The notes: generated by a model not told the origin, from the letters alone. 64,000 bases of DNA from Bacillus siamensis KCTC 13613 (GCF_000262045.1 NZ_AJVF01000016.1:36607-100606); one strand, 5' to 3'. Shown: positions 46,172-55,061, counted from the first letter of the stretch. Program-made: numbers and translations.

Positions 46172-46929
46172 ATGTCATCGTAATTCTTGCGGCGATTTTA
46201 TTTCTATTGATGGTTCTCATCGGCGGTAAAAAGGGAGCGAGGTCTTTTATTGCGCTATTTTTAAATTTCGGCGTTCTCTTTCTCACCATCATTTTAATGA
46301 CAGACCCGCACATCAATCCGATTGTTTTAACATTGCTCTCTTCCGCCGCGATTTGCAGCATTACACTTTTTTATATTAACGGAGGTAACGTCAAAACCGT
46401 AACCGCCTTTATTTCTGCCATGCTGACGATCGTATTGATGCTGTTTTTTATTCTGGCCGTCACGAAACAGACTTCGATTCAAGGGTTTGGTGAAGAAGAA
46501 CTGGGTGATATCGGCATATTCACACTTTTTGTCGGGGTGGATTTTGTGAAGGTTACCGCGGCTATGATCATTATGGGCACGATAGGGGCAATTACCGATG
46601 TGGCGATCTCCATTACATCACCGATGAGAGAGATTTACAGCTATAATCCGTCCATGAGCCGAAAAGATCTGTACAAATTTGGTTTAAGCATCGGGAGAGA
46701 TATTTTAGGAACGAATACGAATACGTTATTCTTTGCTTTTTTCGGCAGCTACTTGGCTTTAATTATCTGGTTTAAAGACTTATCATACTCTGCTGAAAAA
46801 ATAGTGAACTCAAAAGTCTTCAGCGTGGAAGCCGTCACCATTCTTTGCGCCGGCGTCGGGATCGGCATCATCATTCCCGTTACGTCCTGGATCACCGCCT
46901 GTTTTTTAGCGAAACAGACGAAACGTTAA
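46168..46929 (+). CDS. YibE/F-family membrane protein, smaller partner
   Basis: This 253-residue protein has about seven helices and lacks the outer domain of its partner. Its core motifs repeat those of the upstream protein: GTIGAITDVAISITSPM and IGRDILGTNTNTLFFAF. The shared DVAI-TS and G-DI-G-TN blocks suggest the two form a heteromer built from a common fold. ATG 46168 overlaps the upstream stop. It ends in a strong terminator. Confidence 0.8.
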   Translation: MNVIVILAAILFLLMVLIGGKKGARSFIALFLNFGVLFLTIILMTDPHINPIVLTLLSSAAICSITLFYINGGNVKTVTAFISAMLTIVLMLFFILAVTKQTSIQGFGEEELGDIGIFTLFVGVDFVKVTAAMIIMGTIGAITDVAISITSPMREIYSYNPSMSRKDLYKFGLSIGRDILGTNTNTLFFAFFGSYLALIIWFKDLSYSAEKIVNSKVFSVEAVTILCAGVGIGIIIPVTSWITACFLAKQTKR

Positions 46930-46930
46930 A

Positions 46931-46961
46931 AGCTGCCGGGAAAATCCCGGCAGCTTTTTTT
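46931..46961. terminator. Terminator between the YibE/F pair and yfkO
   Basis: AGCTGCCGGG pairs with CCCGGCAGCT around AAAAT, followed by T6 on the plus strand; the minus strand has TTTTAACG. Confidence 0.9.
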
Positions 46962-46968
46962 ATTGATC

Positions 46969-47637
46969 TTATACCCACTTTACAACGTCTTTTGCGGCAG
47001 ATCTTGTTTTCGGACGCGGTTCTCTGACACGGTAACCGAATGCGGCCATGACAGAGATGTCGAAACTTCCGTTTTCCAGAAGTCCTTCTTCTTCAAGAAT
47101 CCGGTGGATTTCTTTGTAGTTGAAGCCTTCTACAGGGCAAGAGTCGATTCCGATCTGCGCCGCGGCTGTCATCATATTGCCAAGTGCGATGTATGTCTGT
47201 TTTGAAGCCCAGTCAAACAGCGCTCGATCTGATTCAAGCAGATTGAAATCATTTTTCTGGAAATCTTCTGTTTTGCTGATATAGCCTTCATACATATCTT
47301 CCGGCATTTTTTTGACTTCCTTCAAGTGGTTTTTGACATAATCGGCGTCAAAACGGATATCCTTTGCCGTCCGGGCAAGCAGAAGTACGAAGTGGCTTGC
47401 AGTCGGCAGCTGCTTTTGCGCGCCCCATGTGAACTCGCGGAGTTTTTCACGAAGCTCCGGGTTTTGAACAACGACAAATTTCCAAGGCTCCAATCCGAGT
47501 GAGCTTGGGGACAGTCTTCCCGTTTCTAAAATGAATTCAAAATCGCTTTCTGAAATTTTTTTCTCAGGATCAAATTCCTTTGTGGCGTGTCTGAATTGAT
47601 ACGCTTCGATGATCTGCTGTTTTTTATCTGACATCAT
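46969..47637 (-). CDS. yfkO: NAD(P)H-dependent nitroreductase/flavin oxidoreductase YfkO (HypO)
   Basis: This 222-residue FMN nitroreductase has the N-terminal FMN-contact segment RHATKEFDPEKKI. SPSSLGLEPWKFVVV and IALGNMMTAAAQIGIDSCPVEGF follow. In B. subtilis it is HypO, activated by the DUF24 regulator HypR under disulphide and electrophile stress. GGAGAGATC precedes ATG 47637. The promoter has a good -10 but a poor -35 occupied by a palindrome, as expected for an activator-dependent gene. Confidence 0.92.
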   Translation of the reverse strand: MMSDKKQQIIEAYQFRHATKEFDPEKKISESDFEFILETGRLSPSSLGLEPWKFVVVQNPELREKLREFTWGAQKQLPTASHFVLLLARTAKDIRFDADYVKNHLKEVKKMPEDMYEGYISKTEDFQKNDFNLLESDRALFDWASKQTYIALGNMMTAAAQIGIDSCPVEGFNYKEIHRILEEEGLLENGSFDISVMAAFGYRVREPRPKTRSAAKDVVKWV

Positions 47638-47666
47638 GATCTCTCCTTTTTATCTCGTTATGTACT

Positions 47667-47733
47667 ATTGTAGCCATTATTTTTGAAAGTACCAGTACGC
47701 ACATTTTTGTTGGATAGTATTCATTTTGATACT
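47667..47733 (-). promoter_or_regulatory. yfkO promoter with palindromes, candidate HypR site
   Basis: The minus-strand -10 TACAAT is at 47667-47672. A palindrome GTAC-N2-GTAC (47689-47698) sits at the -35 position, where no consensus hexamer is seen. A second inverted repeat AGTAT-N8-ATACT lies at 47716-47733. HypR binding is inference. Confidence 0.5.
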
Positions 47734-47776
47734 GACAAAAAAACGGACTGCCATATGGCTGAATCCGGGCGAAATT

Positions 47777-47805
47777 CACAACAGGAGCGCAAAAAGCATA
47801 CAGTA
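47777..47805 (+). promoter_or_regulatory. Sigma-K promoter of the GerPF/CotP spore module
   Basis: CAC (47777-47779), a 17-nt spacer and CATACAGTA (47797-47805) match the mother-cell sigma-K form AC-N17-CATANNNTA. The first gene starts 31 nt downstream. Confidence 0.7.
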
Positions 47806-47836
47806 CTGTACAACTAAGTTAAAGAGGTGTGAAGAG

Positions 47837-48097
47837 ATGCCATCCACTGTTATCAACCTGTACTATCTGAAGATTAACAGTATTTCTGGCAACGGATCTA
47901 TTACGATTGGGGAAGCGGCATACAACAGTCCCACCACAAACAACAAATCACAAGGACTGAACTCTTCATTCGGCGATACGTCACCTATAGAATCGATGAT
48001 GGAGAACTTGTTAAATGATCCTGATGTAAACGACCAGACAGCCATCGGAACCGCAGATACCGCAAATATTACGCCGGTGCCGCCCATTATAGATTAA
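47837..48097 (+). CDS. GerPA/GerPF-family spore protein (first)
   Basis: This 86-residue protein contains YYLKINSISGNGSITIGEAAYNSPTT and ends DPDVNDQTAIG plus a Pro-rich tail, typical of the GerPA/GerPF family. GerP proteins lie in the spore coat and help germinants cross it. I chose ATG 47837 with AGAGGTG; a longer frame is unsupported. It resembles YdgA/YdgB of B. subtilis. The second copy follows after 14 nt. Confidence 0.82.
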   Translation: MPSTVINLYYLKINSISGNGSITIGEAAYNSPTTNNKSQGLNSSFGDTSPIESMMENLLNDPDVNDQTAIGTADTANITPVPPIID

Positions 48098-48111
48098 AGG
48101 GGTTTTTATGA

Positions 48112-48354
48112 ATGCCTTACCAAATTAACGTCGTCAATATAAAAGTAAACGGAGCCACCCAAAACGGAAACGTCGATATCGGTCAGACCGTACAAAACAG
48201 CCACACCGCCAACAGCAAATTTGTCGGCGCGAACTTTTCTTTAGGAGACTTTTCACCGGCCGCCGGATGTTTGAATTCGGGCCATCTTGACCCTGATGTG
48301 AGCGACCAGGATCAGATCGCCAACCCGTCAATGCCGATCGCAAATCAAATATAA
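48112..48354 (+). CDS. GerPA/GerPF-family spore protein (second)
   Basis: This 80-residue paralogue of the preceding gene has MPYQINVVNIKVNGATQNGN and VDIGQTVQNSHTANSKFVGA, then DPDVSDQDQI. The shared DPDV-DQ block shows recent common origin of the pair. AAAGGGG lies upstream. It is probably a coat protein, related to the B. subtilis ydgA/ydgB pair next to cotP. Confidence 0.82.
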   Translation: MPYQINVVNIKVNGATQNGNVDIGQTVQNSHTANSKFVGANFSLGDFSPAAGCLNSGHLDPDVSDQDQIANPSMPIANQI

Positions 48355-48369
48355 GGGGGGTTTGCTGAA

Positions 48370-48801
48370 GTGGATATCGAAAAAATGAGAAAGTGGCTTG
48401 AGATTACGAACGAGCACAAGCCCAGCGACTTTTGGACCAATGTCCTGAAACGGAAATCTCCCGAAGAATTTTTCTCCTTACAAAAAAACACCTTGGTTTA
48501 TGATATCTATCAGGATGAACAGCACACATTTGTCATTGTGGAAATGCCCGGCGTTTACGAAGAAGAATTGACATTGAGGCTGGTGTCAAGAACGCGGCTG
48601 CATATAAAAGGAAACATCACGCCCCTTTTTCCAAAGGACATGGGGATCTGCCAAAACCGGTATTACGGAGAAATTGATGAGACGATTGAACTTCCTGAAC
48701 CGGCTGAGCCCCATCTGCTGCAGGCGCAGTGCATGAACGGCCTGCTCCACATTTCCTATCCGCGCCTTATGGAGTACATTCCTTTTCAGCAGAAAATATA
48801 A
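48370..48801 (+). CDS. cotP: Hsp20-like spore coat protein CotP
   Basis: This 143-residue small heat-shock-fold protein has alpha-crystallin-like segments VYDIYQDEQHTFVIVEMPGV and LHIKGNITPLF, and a closing strand LLHISYPRL. The start is GTG 48370 after AAGGGGGG. Clustering with two GerPF-like genes under a sigma-K promoter mirrors cotP-ydgA-ydgB of B. subtilis, though at another locus and in a different order. It lacks the C-terminal IXI motif of true chaperones. Confidence 0.8.
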   Translation: MDIEKMRKWLEITNEHKPSDFWTNVLKRKSPEEFFSLQKNTLVYDIYQDEQHTFVIVEMPGVYEEELTLRLVSRTRLHIKGNITPLFPKDMGICQNRYYGEIDETIELPEPAEPHLLQAQCMNGLLHISYPRLMEYIPFQQKI

Positions 48802-48810
48802 GGAACCGGT

Positions 48811-49188
48811 TTACGGACGGTTCAGGCGTCTGTACACTTTCTCCTTATAATGAGAAGATGCGGGTTCTGAGAACATGTCTCTCTCCTCCGTCAGCTTGTC
48901 GAGTCTGACTTGTTTTTCCGTCCGTTTGTTCCGCAGGTGATCCAGCTCCGTTTCATTGCGGCACTTGGCGATCAAATAATCGAGCGTCATCAGCTCTTTC
49001 TTCAGCGCGCCCTCATCCTCGGCGATCCCGGCATTTTTCAACATGCGGTAGCCCATTCTGAGCGACTCCGGAAGATGTGCGGCATCGTCTTTCGGCAGGG
49101 GCTTTCCCATGCCTTTGATGCCGGCGAATTCTCCATCCTTAATGGCGCGCTTGATTTTATCTTCAGCCACGATATGGGCAATATCCAT
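48811..49188 (-). CDS. yflB: DUF1992 (DnaJC28-like) protein YflB
   Basis: This 125-residue helical protein has the DUF1992 signature AEDKIKRAIKDGEFAGIKGMGKPL and GYRMLKNAGI. The C-terminal half is charged coiled coil. AGGAGGTAAC precedes ATG 49188; GTG 49191 is an alternative. Homologues occur alone or fused to J domains. Function is unknown. The symbol is from memory of the 168 map. Confidence 0.72.
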   Translation of the reverse strand: MDIAHIVAEDKIKRAIKDGEFAGIKGMGKPLPKDDAAHLPESLRMGYRMLKNAGIAEDEGALKKELMTLDYLIAKCRNETELDHLRNKRTEKQVRLDKLTEERDMFSEPASSHYKEKVYRRLNRP

Positions 49189-49435
49189 CACTTGTTACCT
49201 CCTTTTTTCAATTAGACCGGATCATATCCATACAAAAATCCTGATCCCATTTTGTTCCATTCGGATTTTTCTTAGGCGGCATTCATCAGATAAACCGCCG
49301 TTGCGACAGCGTTTTTCGCCCTTTTTTCGATGAGCCTTTTCCACCTTTTCTATTTGCTGGTTTCATGGTATATTGATTACGTTCGTTTTTTCTATCGTTC
49401 CGTGTAAACCGTGATCGGAAAAAAGGAGTGTAACA

Positions 49436-51373
49436 ATGAAAACATTTATAAAAGAAAGAGGACTTGCCTTCTTCTTGATAGCGGTCGTGTTATTGTGGGT
49501 GAAAACATATGCTGCTTATATTTTAAACTTTAACCTCGGCATAGACAACACGATCCAGAAAATATTGCTTTTTGTGAATCCGCTGAGCTCCGGCCTGTTC
49601 TTTCTTGGATTTGGACTTCTTTTCAAGAAAAAACTACAGCAGACAGCCATTATTGTGATTCATTTTTTATTGTCTTTTTTGCTTTATGCAAACATCGTCT
49701 ATTATAGATTCTTTAATGATTTCATTACCATCCCGGTCATGATGCAGGCAAAAACAAACGGCGGCCAGCTCGGAGACAGCGCGTTCTCATTAATGAGATG
49801 GACAGACGTCTTCTACTTCCTGGATACCGTCATTTTGATTATTTTGGCCCTTAAGATGAAAAAACCGGCTGAAAAACCGGCGAAGAAATCATTCAGAATC
49901 GTTTTGGCTTCCGCCGTGCTTGTGTTCCTGATCAACCTCGCCGTAGCGGAAACCGACCGTCCTGAGCTTTTGACACGCTCATTTGACCGTAACTATCTGG
50001 TGAAATACTTGGGCACGTACAACTTTACGATTTACGATGCCGTGCAGAATGTGAAGTCAAACAGCCAGCGCGCGCTTGCCGATTCAAGCGATGTTACGGA
50101 TGTGGAAAACTATATGAAGGCCAACTATGACGTGCCGAACAACGTCTACTTCGGAAAAGCCGAAGGAAAAAACGTCATCTACGTCTCATTAGAGTCTCTG
50201 CAGTCCTTCATCATTGATTACAAAATTAACGGCAAGGAAGTGACGCCGTTTTTAAACAAACTGGCGCATGACAATCAAACATTCTACTTTGATAACTTTT
50301 TCCACCAAACGGGACAAGGTAAAACATCAGATGCGGAATTTATGATGGAGAACTCTCTGTACCCGCTCTCGCAAGGTTCGGTTTTCGTCAATAAAGCGCA
50401 AAACACGCTGCAGTCCGTTCCTGCGATTTTAAAAGGCAAAAACTACACGTCTGCCGCTTTCCACGGAAATACGCAGACTTTCTGGAACCGTAACGAAATG
50501 TACAAAGCGGAAGGCATCGATAAGTTTTTCGATTCTGCTTATTATGACATGAGCGAAGAGAATACGAAAAACTACGGCATGAAAGACAAACCGTATTTCA
50601 AAGAATCCATGCCGCTCTTAAAGAGCCTGCCGCAGCCGTTCTATACGAAGTTCATTACGCTGTCAAACCACTTCCCGTTCGGGATGGATAAAGAAGACAC
50701 GGACTTCCCAGCGGGAGACTTTGGCGATTCGGTCGTCAATAACTACTTCCAGTCCGCGAACTATCTGGATGAATCAATCGAACAGTTCTTTAATGACCTG
50801 AAAAAAGACGGCCTGTATGATAAATCGATTATTGTGATGTACGGAGACCACTACGGCATCTCTGAAAACCATAATAAAGCGATGGCGAAAGTGCTTGGCA
50901 AAGATGAGATCAATGAATACGACAATGCCCAACTTCAGCGGGTTCCGCTCTTTATCCACGCTCCTGGCGTGAAAGGCGGCCGTAACCATAAATTTGCCGG
51001 CGATGTCGATGTCGCGCCGACTGTTCTCCATCTGCTCGGCGTCGATACGAAAGATTATCTCATGTCAGGTTCAGATATCTTATCGAAAGAGCACAGAGAA
51101 GTGATTCCGTTCCGTAACGGCGACTTCATCTCACCGAACTACACGAAAGTATCCGGCAAGTATTACGATACGAAAACCGGAAGACTTTTAGATGATTCAG
51201 AAGTCGACAAAAAAGAAGACTCACTCGTCAAGACTGAGCTTGAAATGTCTGATAAGATCATCAACGGAGATCTGCTTCGCTTCTATCAGCCGAAAGGCTT
51301 CAAGAAAGTGGATCCTTCAAAAATCGATTATACAAAGCGTGAAGATTCTTCAGCAGATGATCAAAAAGAATAA
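49436..51373 (+). CDS. ltaS: Lipoteichoic acid synthase LtaS
   Basis: This 645-residue enzyme has five N-terminal helices (residues 10-170) and an extracellular sulphatase-like domain. The catalytic Thr297 lies in TGQGKTSDAEF, and metal ligands lie in VIYVSLES, MYGDHYGI and ENHNKAM. An ALA motif near residue 213-215 fits signal-peptidase release of the domain. It polymerises glycerolphosphate from phosphatidylglycerol onto the glycolipid anchor. AAAGGAGTG precedes ATG 49436. Confidence 0.95.
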   Translation: MKTFIKERGLAFFLIAVVLLWVKTYAAYILNFNLGIDNTIQKILLFVNPLSSGLFFLGFGLLFKKKLQQTAIIVIHFLLSFLLYANIVYYRFFNDFITIPVMMQAKTNGGQLGDSAFSLMRWTDVFYFLDTVILIILALKMKKPAEKPAKKSFRIVLASAVLVFLINLAVAETDRPELLTRSFDRNYLVKYLGTYNFTIYDAVQNVKSNSQRALADSSDVTDVENYMKANYDVPNNVYFGKAEGKNVIYVSLESLQSFIIDYKINGKEVTPFLNKLAHDNQTFYFDNFFHQTGQGKTSDAEFMMENSLYPLSQGSVFVNKAQNTLQSVPAILKGKNYTSAAFHGNTQTFWNRNEMYKAEGIDKFFDSAYYDMSEENTKNYGMKDKPYFKESMPLLKSLPQPFYTKFITLSNHFPFGMDKEDTDFPAGDFGDSVVNNYFQSANYLDESIEQFFNDLKKDGLYDKSIIVMYGDHYGISENHNKAMAKVLGKDEINEYDNAQLQRVPLFIHAPGVKGGRNHKFAGDVDVAPTVLHLLGVDTKDYLMSGSDILSKEHREVIPFRNGDFISPNYTKVSGKYYDTKTGRLLDDSEVDKKEDSLVKTELEMSDKIINGDLLRFYQPKGFKKVDPSKIDYTKREDSSADDQKE

Positions 51374-51378
51374 ACAAA

Positions 51379-51410
51379 AGCCAGATCATATCAATGATCT
51401 GGCTTTTTTA
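51379..51410 (+). terminator. Terminator after ltaS
   Basis: AGCCAGATCAT pairs with ATGATCTGGCT around ATCA, followed by T6. Confidence 0.92.
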
Positions 51411-51413
51411 TGT

Positions 51414-51857
51414 TCAGCTCCCGGCAGCAGCCATAGAGCGCTTTTGCAGGCTGTCGGAAAGAACCGAATAAGCGACGACTTTCTTTTTCTGCTGTTTGAC
51501 GACATCTACATGATCTTCGTAGCTGTATACAAATACCGTCATATCTTTTTTCCCTTTTCTCGTCTTAATGACAAGCGGGTCGACTCCGTTCTGCGGATGA
51601 AGATACCGCTCTTCATCACCTGGGTATATATAATGCCGTTCGATAAATACGGCTTCGTTAAAATCATCAATCACCCGGCGTTTGTCTTCGCCTTCCAGAC
51701 GTTTTCCGCCGAGGGATACGGCAGCGGACGCGTCACTGAGCTTCGAATGGGTTTCAAATTTTCGGAGAATCCATTCCACCGCTCCGGTAGGAAGGCATGT
51801 CAGCACAATCTTAATCAGGCTTATGACAACAATTGAAACAACTGCAATCCACGTCAC
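51414..51857 (-). CDS. YfmQ-like single-pass membrane protein
   Basis: This 147-residue protein has one N-terminal helix (residues 3-22) and a cytoplasmic or outer hydrophilic domain with IERHYIYPGDEERYLHP and KGKKDMTVFVYSYEDHVDVV. It resembles YfmQ of Bacillus, of unknown function. It starts at GTG 51857 with GTAAG upstream, a weak site. It converges on ltaS. Confidence 0.68.
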   Translation of the reverse strand: MTWIAVVSIVVISLIKIVLTCLPTGAVEWILRKFETHSKLSDASAAVSLGGKRLEGEDKRRVIDDFNEAVFIERHYIYPGDEERYLHPQNGVDPLVIKTRKGKKDMTVFVYSYEDHVDVVKQQKKKVVAYSVLSDSLQKRSMAAAGS

Positions 51858-51985
51858 CTTACATCATCTCCATACTTGTTCTACATGAATCTTACCACAG
51901 GAGGAAACGTTGTTTTTTGTCCATTATGTGAAACTTGATATATGTTCAAAAAAACCCGGATCACATAGATGATTCGTGCTTCGGT

Positions 51986-53362
51986 CTACTTCTGACCGTC
52001 ATGGCGGACGGCCTCTCTCAACTCTTCTGCGACAAATTCGACGTTCGGCCCGATAATGACCTGCGCCGTTTTATTCCCCGTTTTGATAACCCCTTTTGCT
52101 CCCGCTTTTTTAAGTGCCGTCTCATTAATCAGGGATGTATCCTGAACGGTCAGTCTGAGACGGGTCGCACAGTGGTCAATCGTTTGGAGATTTTGTCTGC
52201 CGCCGAGCCCCTTGAGCATGGCATGTTCTTCAACCGAACCGGCCGTATCCTCACTAAACACTTCTTCCTCTTCCTCATCATCTTCCCGTCCCGGCGTCTT
52301 CAAGTTTAACGATTTGATGAGCACGTAGAAGACGGCAAAATAGATCACCGCATAACAAAGCCCGACAACGAGCAGCAAAAGCGGTTTTTCCGCAATACCG
52401 TAGCTGAGAAGATAATCGATCGCCCCCGCTGAGAACGAAAAGCCTGACCTGATGCCGAGAATATTGACGATAAATAAAGAGAACCCGGTTAATAAAGCAT
52501 GAACCCCGTACAGAAGCGGTGATAAAAACATAAATGCAAATTCAATCGGTTCTGTAATTCCGGTAATAAATGCCGTCAGCGCAAGGCCGATCATCATTCC
52601 GGCCGTCGCTTTGCGCTTGCTTGGCTTAGCTGCGGCAATCATTGCCAGACAAGCGGCCGGAAGCCCGAACATCATAATCGGAAAGAATCCTGTCATATAA
52701 GTCCCGGCCGTCGGATCCTTCGCAAAGAAGCGGGCCAGATCTCCCGTTTTTCCGTGAAAATCGCCAAACTGGAACCAAAAAATATTATTCAGCACATGAT
52801 GAAGACCGAATGGAATTAAAAGCCGGTTAAAAATCCCGTAAATCCCGGCGCCGATGCCTCCGAGCCCGATCATCCATTCCCCGAATGACGTAATCACCGA
52901 CTGAATCGGCGGCCACACAAAGCCGAAAATCCCGGCCAAAATAATGGTAATCAGCGCTGTTACAATCGGAACGAGCCTGCGTCCGCTGAAAAATCCGAGA
53001 TATTCAGGCAGCTTCGTATCCTTAAAGCGATTATACGTGTATCCCGCAATTAACCCTGCGATAATCCCTCCGAAAACGGCCATATTATTTGTCGAATTGA
53101 TCGATTTTACAGCAGCGTCCAGCATAATATAGGAAATTGCTCCCGACAGAGCGGCGGCCCCATTGCTGTCTTTTGAAATCCCAATCGCGATTCCGATCGC
53201 AAAAATCAGCGGCAAATGATCAAATACCGCTGTCCCCGCCGCATAAATGAACGGAATATTTAATAAATCCTCTCTGCCGATGGCCAAAATAATACCCACG
53301 GCGGGCAGAACGGCAATCGGAAGCATAAAGGATTTTCCGAGTTTTTGCAAAAATTGAAGCAT
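51986..53362 (-). CDS. nagP: N-acetylglucosamine PTS transporter EIICB NagP
   Basis: This 458-residue PTS permease has an EIIC domain (about residues 1-370, with GLHHVLNNIFWFQFGDF and GITEPIEFAFMF) and a C-terminal EIIB domain with the phosphorylated Cys in IDHCATRLRL. It takes up N-acetylglucosamine as the 6-phosphate. I chose ATG 53362 (MLQFLQKLGKSF) with AAGGGGG 9 nt upstream; ATG 53371 is too close. A NagR operator lies upstream. Confidence 0.94.
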   Translation of the reverse strand: MLQFLQKLGKSFMLPIAVLPAVGIILAIGREDLLNIPFIYAAGTAVFDHLPLIFAIGIAIGISKDSNGAAALSGAISYIMLDAAVKSINSTNNMAVFGGIIAGLIAGYTYNRFKDTKLPEYLGFFSGRRLVPIVTALITIILAGIFGFVWPPIQSVITSFGEWMIGLGGIGAGIYGIFNRLLIPFGLHHVLNNIFWFQFGDFHGKTGDLARFFAKDPTAGTYMTGFFPIMMFGLPAACLAMIAAAKPSKRKATAGMMIGLALTAFITGITEPIEFAFMFLSPLLYGVHALLTGFSLFIVNILGIRSGFSFSAGAIDYLLSYGIAEKPLLLLVVGLCYAVIYFAVFYVLIKSLNLKTPGREDDEEEEEVFSEDTAGSVEEHAMLKGLGGRQNLQTIDHCATRLRLTVQDTSLINETALKKAGAKGVIKTGNKTAQVIIGPNVEFVAEELREAVRHDGQK

Positions 53363-53408
53363 TTTACCCATCCCCCTTCTTTTTTCTTAAATATATCACA
53401 TAAGTTAT

Positions 53409-53426
53409 CTAGTGATCTATACCAAT
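53409..53426 (-). promoter_or_regulatory. NagR (YvoA) operator upstream of nagP
   Basis: The minus strand reads ATTGGTATAGATCACTAG, matching the known NagR/DasR-type site TGGTATAGATCA in B. subtilis nag promoters. Release by glucosamine-6-phosphate or N-acetylglucosamine-6-phosphate is known for NagR. Confidence 0.85.
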
Positions 53427-53527
53427 TTTCCCTTCATTTATGCACATAAGGCTTGTTGGTTTTCTATTTATAAAGCAGTTGTGGTAAGCTTGAATCAGAT
53501 GATTAAACATAGAAAGCGGGAATGACA

Positions 53528-54277
53528 ATGATTGTAACGAACGATCAAGAATTAGAAGGTCTTAAAAAAATTGGCAGAATCGTCGCCCTGGCGCGTGAAG
53601 AAATGAAGAAAAAGGCAGAGCCCGGCATGAGCACGAAAGATCTTGACCTGATCGGAAAGGCGGTGCTTGACGAACACGGAGCCGCTTCCGCTCCGGAGAA
53701 GGAATACGATTTCCCCGGCGTGACATGCATCAGCGTAAATGACGAAGTCGCTCACGGCATTCCGAGCGCCTCTAAAATCTTAAAAGCCGGGGATCTTGTA
53801 AATATCGATATTTCGGCGGAGTTCGGCGGTTTTTATTCCGATACGGGAATTTCATTCGTGCTCGGAGAAGGCGATGAACGTCTGCAAAAGCTTTGCAACT
53901 GCGCACAATCCGCATTTCAAAAAGGACTGGAGCAGGCAAAAGCCGGAAAACGCCAAAATCAGATCGGCAGAGCCGTCTACCATGAAGCCCGCTCCAACGG
54001 ATTTACCGTCATTAAAACGCTGACGGGCCACGGAATCGGCAGAAACCTCCATGAAGCGCCGAACCACATCATGAATTACTACGATCCGTTTGATAACGCG
54101 CTGTTTAAAAACGGCACCGTGATCGCGCTTGAGCCGTTTATTTCCACGAAGGCTGAAACCATTGTTGAAGCGGGAGACGGCTGGACATATAAAACACCGG
54201 ATAAAAGCCTTGTCGCCCAAGTGGAGCACACCATCGTCATCACAAAAGACAAACCGATTATTTTAACGGCATTGTAA
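53528..54277 (+). CDS. mapB: Type I methionine aminopeptidase MapB (YflG)
   Basis: This 249-residue aminopeptidase has the pita-bread fold. Metal ligands lie in NIDISAEFGGFYSDTGISF, TGHGIGRNLHEAPN, ALEPFIS and QVEHTIV. It removes initiator Met. I chose ATG 53528 (MIVTNDQELE), AAAGCGGGAATG being upstream; ATG 53522 adds two residues. B. subtilis has a second, MapA, in the ribosomal protein cluster. Confidence 0.93.
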   Translation: MIVTNDQELEGLKKIGRIVALAREEMKKKAEPGMSTKDLDLIGKAVLDEHGAASAPEKEYDFPGVTCISVNDEVAHGIPSASKILKAGDLVNIDISAEFGGFYSDTGISFVLGEGDERLQKLCNCAQSAFQKGLEQAKAGKRQNQIGRAVYHEARSNGFTVIKTLTGHGIGRNLHEAPNHIMNYYDPFDNALFKNGTVIALEPFISTKAETIVEAGDGWTYKTPDKSLVAQVEHTIVITKDKPIILTAL

Positions 54278-54333
54278 TGTTTCATCTCCCTTCCAAACAG
54301 GTATACAACAACTAACCCGAAGGAGGGAGACGC

Positions 54334-54645
54334 ATGAAAAAAGATAAAGAAAAAATCAAAATCGAAAACGAAATACACGCCATGCACGGCGTTACGAAAC
54401 AGCAGATTTTAGAGGATTTCGAGGAATTTAAAGCGTACCTTCACCAGAAAATTTCCGCCGGAAAGAAACTAGGCCTGGATGACAGCAAAATCATCAAAAG
54501 CGCCGCCATCCTCGGGGACTATCTCGCCAAGCACGAGGAGCCCCGCAATGCGGAAGAAAAACTTTTACAAGAGCTGTGGGATATTGCGGATGACAATGAA
54601 AAACAGCATTTGGCCCAGCTTCTCGTCAAACTTGCCGGACACTGA
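54334..54645 (+). CDS. yflH: Conserved protein YflH
   Basis: This 103-residue acidic helical protein (MKKDKEKIKIENEIHAMHGV, then LEDFEEFKAYLHQK) ends LWDIADDNEKQHLAQLLVKLAGH. The DUF3243 family fits it. GGAGGGAG precedes ATG 54334. Function is unknown. Confidence 0.82.
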   Translation: MKKDKEKIKIENEIHAMHGVTKQQILEDFEEFKAYLHQKISAGKKLGLDDSKIIKSAAILGDYLAKHEEPRNAEEKLLQELWDIADDNEKQHLAQLLVKLAGH

Positions 54646-54664
54646 TACAGTGCCCGGCTTTTTA
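54634..54664 (+). terminator. Terminator overlapping the end of yflH
   Basis: GCCGG-A-CACTG pairs with CAGTG-C-CCGGC around ATA, followed by T5. The yflH stop lies in the stem. Confidence 0.85.
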
Positions 54665-54726
54665 TGTTTCGTGACAAGAGATGTGCTACACTGGACATAT
54701 GTCTGTGAAAGGAGCCATTTTTCAAC

Positions 54727-54882
54727 ATGTGGTTTATTATCTTCGGGTTTATTTTCTTTATTGAAAGCATCATTCTGACCGTTTACGGGGTGAAGAAAAA
54801 GAAGGGGATGCTGATTTATTTCGGCGTCGTATTCGGAATTATGACACTCGGCACGGTGCTGTTAAAATTAACCGGCCATTAA
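54727..54882 (+). CDS. yflI: Small membrane protein YflI
   Basis: This 51-residue protein ([20 protein letters not shown], then [12 protein letters not shown]) has two hydrophobic helices joined by a KKKK loop that is probably cytoplasmic. AAAGGAG lies 12 nt before ATG 54727, somewhat far. Function is unknown. Confidence 0.8.
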   Translation: MWFIIFGFIFFIESIILTVYGVKKKKGMLIYFGVVFGIMTLGTVLLKLTGH

Positions 54883-55061
54883 GCATGAACAGACCGCCCT
54901 TTACATATATATGTAAGAAAGCTTTACATCTCTGAATCGAAAGGCTCAGTTTTTGCTTTCCCCCTTTTCAGCGTCTTTTTATAGATGTTACAATGCCAAA
55001 AGTTTGGCAAAAACTGAAGAAACCCTCCCCTGCGGGAGAACGGAGAAAGGAGTTTTCTGAC

